Source: Acetobacter conturbans (GTDB taxonomy: Bacteria > Pseudomonadota > Alphaproteobacteria > Acetobacterales > Acetobacteraceae). From it: a stretch of DNA of 64,000 nucleotides. Location: assembly GCF_011516755.1 (NCBI RefSeq), contig NZ_WOSY01000012.1, forward strand, positions 30,755 through 94,754. Reading direction: 5' to 3'. A program made the translations under genes and the position numbers. The notes below the pieces were generated by a model. That model was given only the letters and a program-made list of their open reading frames with translations. It made no database searches and was not told where the DNA came from. Every line of letters begins with the position of its first letter. Position 1 is the stretch's first letter. Shown piece after piece: positions 63,408 through 64,000 of this stretch.

Positions 63408-63677
63408 TCAGAGCGTCGAGAATTCGTCGCTTAGGAAGCCGTGCCGCGCGTGCAGATCGTTCACCGCGTCGATCACGCCGTCGAGCTTGCGCTGTTCGTC
63501 CTCGCGTCGCTGGCGCGCGGATTGCAGGTAGTCGCCCAGCAGGGTCTCGACCGTGGCCGAAAGATTCGGCGTCACTTCCCGGATCTGCGCCAACAGATCG
63601 GTGTTGAGCGACAGGTTGACCGGGCGGCGGGGCGCGCTCCGGTCATATGAAACGCCGAGGTTGGTGCGGCTGGGCAT
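63408..63677 (-). CDS. ccdA: CcdA-type antitoxin
   Basis: 89 residues from ATG 63677 (AAGGAG seven bases upstream). The N-terminal ribbon-helix-helix DNA-binding region has RRPVNLSLNTDLLAQIREV, and the C-terminal toxin-binding tail ends NDLHARHGFLSDEFSTL, matching the CcdA end (GSFADEHRDF-like). It neutralises CcdB and represses the operon through the inverted repeat upstream. Confidence 0.9.
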   Translation of the reverse strand: MPSRTNLGVSYDRSAPRRPVNLSLNTDLLAQIREVTPNLSATVETLLGDYLQSARQRREDEQRKLDGVIDAVNDLHARHGFLSDEFSTL

Positions 63678-63690
63678 AATCCGACTCCTT

Positions 63691-63709
63691 ATGCGCATGT
63701 CATACGCAT
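63691..63709. promoter_or_regulatory. Probable ccdAB operator
   Basis: ATGCGCAT and ATACGCAT lie within ATGCGCATGTCATACGCAT (63691-63709), an imperfect inverted repeat 14 bases upstream of the ccdA start. RHH antitoxins bind such repeats; the placement supports autoregulation. Confidence 0.5.
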
Positions 63710-63837
63710 GAGATGAGGATGCCGATGCCAGACTGCAACGCGCAAGTATTTTTTCGCTCCTGCCCGCCAGGGTACGACGGGCACCTGATCATGCTTGCAT
63801 CATGAGAAAAGCCGGTTCTTCGCTGTTTCCCATGACT

Positions 63838-64000
63838 AGGGCGTGTAGTCAGTTAGCGCCTGCTGGTCTGGGCCTTGTACTTTTGTCCAATGCATGATGT
63901 TTTCTCCCTGTTTTCAGGGGGGATATATGGATGCGCCGGTATGCTCTGAGTGACAGTCAGTGGGAGCAGATCAGGGATCTTCTTCCGGGCCGGGAAGGCC
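63838..64000 (+). mobile_element. IS5-family element, left end, cut by the window edge
   Basis: The sequence from about 63838 (GGGCGTGTAGTCAGTTAGCG) looks like an IS5-type terminal repeat. It is followed at 63931 by the transposase start. The right end and the target duplication lie outside the window, so the exact boundary is a guess. Confidence 0.6.
63931..64000 (+). CDS. IS5-family transposase, N-terminal part only
   Basis: The 23 visible residues, MRRYALSDSQWEQIRDLLPG followed by REG, match the N-terminus of IS5-type transposases common in acetic acid bacteria (MRRxxLSDxQWxxIxDLLPG). The DDE catalytic domain is outside the window. Confidence 0.85.
   Translation, partial: MRRYALSDSQWEQIRDLLPGREG

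Overview
The window looks like a large conjugative mobile element, an ICE or a plasmid, from a high-GC alphaproteobacterium. An acetic acid bacterium (Acetobacteraceae: Acetobacter, Komagataeibacter or Gluconobacter type) is most likely. That is an inference from the trb operon ending in a DUF2274 gene, the RepA/DUF2840/TraF/DUF736/DUF3363-relaxase set, the codon use, and an IS5-type transposase start at the right edge. No rRNA and no complete tRNA gene was seen.

Layout. 1-8274: mating-pair-formation operon trbC(partial)-D-E-J-L-F-G-I plus DUF2274, tightly overlapping. 8324-12307: orphan ParD antitoxin, XRE/ImmA-type protease with an unknown partner, an unknown protein, and an Abi (HEPN) protein with a structured leader. 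12440-13820: tyrosine integrase beside the 3' half of an initiator tRNA-fMet gene, which reads as an attachment site. 14399-17436: Hachiman defence pair HamA/HamB. 17762-24106: two divergent gene pairs, B12-type radical SAM + HD phosphohydrolase and thymidylate kinase-like + STAND/TPR protein; this is the best candidate for an undescribed system. 24442-31403: GIY-YIG/DEDDh nuclease fusion, Fic protein, GNAT, and a trypsin-like protease paired with a TIR/NDT-like effector. 31480-38876: type I restriction-modification locus (short S protein, HsdM, HsdS, HsdR) with a YgjP-type metallopeptidase. 38975-40767: dense TGTCA/TGACA repeats and a 20-bp inverted repeat. 41031-44502: two convergent large serine recombinases, each preceded by a small partner gene. 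44978-49120: Gabija-like OLD nuclease (broken at a run of nine C) and UvrD helicase. 49203-51798: AT-rich orphan gene, LLM oxidoreductase, HU. 52114-61449: replication and mobilisation module (broken methyltransferase, DUF736, XRE, DUF2285, AlpA-like, RepA, DUF2840, TraF peptidase, DUF736, lytic transglycosylase, relaxase). 61554-64000: membrane-anchored Mrr-like nuclease, CcdAB and the start of an IS5-type element.

How it fits together. The relaxase module at the right would normally be followed by traG, trbB and then trbC, which is where the window begins. The two ends therefore look like neighbours in one circular element or in a tandem array, with the accessory (mostly defence) genes loaded between the integrase/att end and the rep/mob module. 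The 3' end of repA holds a DnaA-box consensus, three tandem iteron-like repeats and an AT-rich stretch, a plausible replication origin.

Several genes are damaged. One-base frameshifts hit the OLD nuclease, the methyltransferase and the DUF2285 protein. In-frame stops hit the HD gene and the 39872-40510 gene. These are either real decay or assembly indels. All function calls come from motifs read by eye; no database search was possible.
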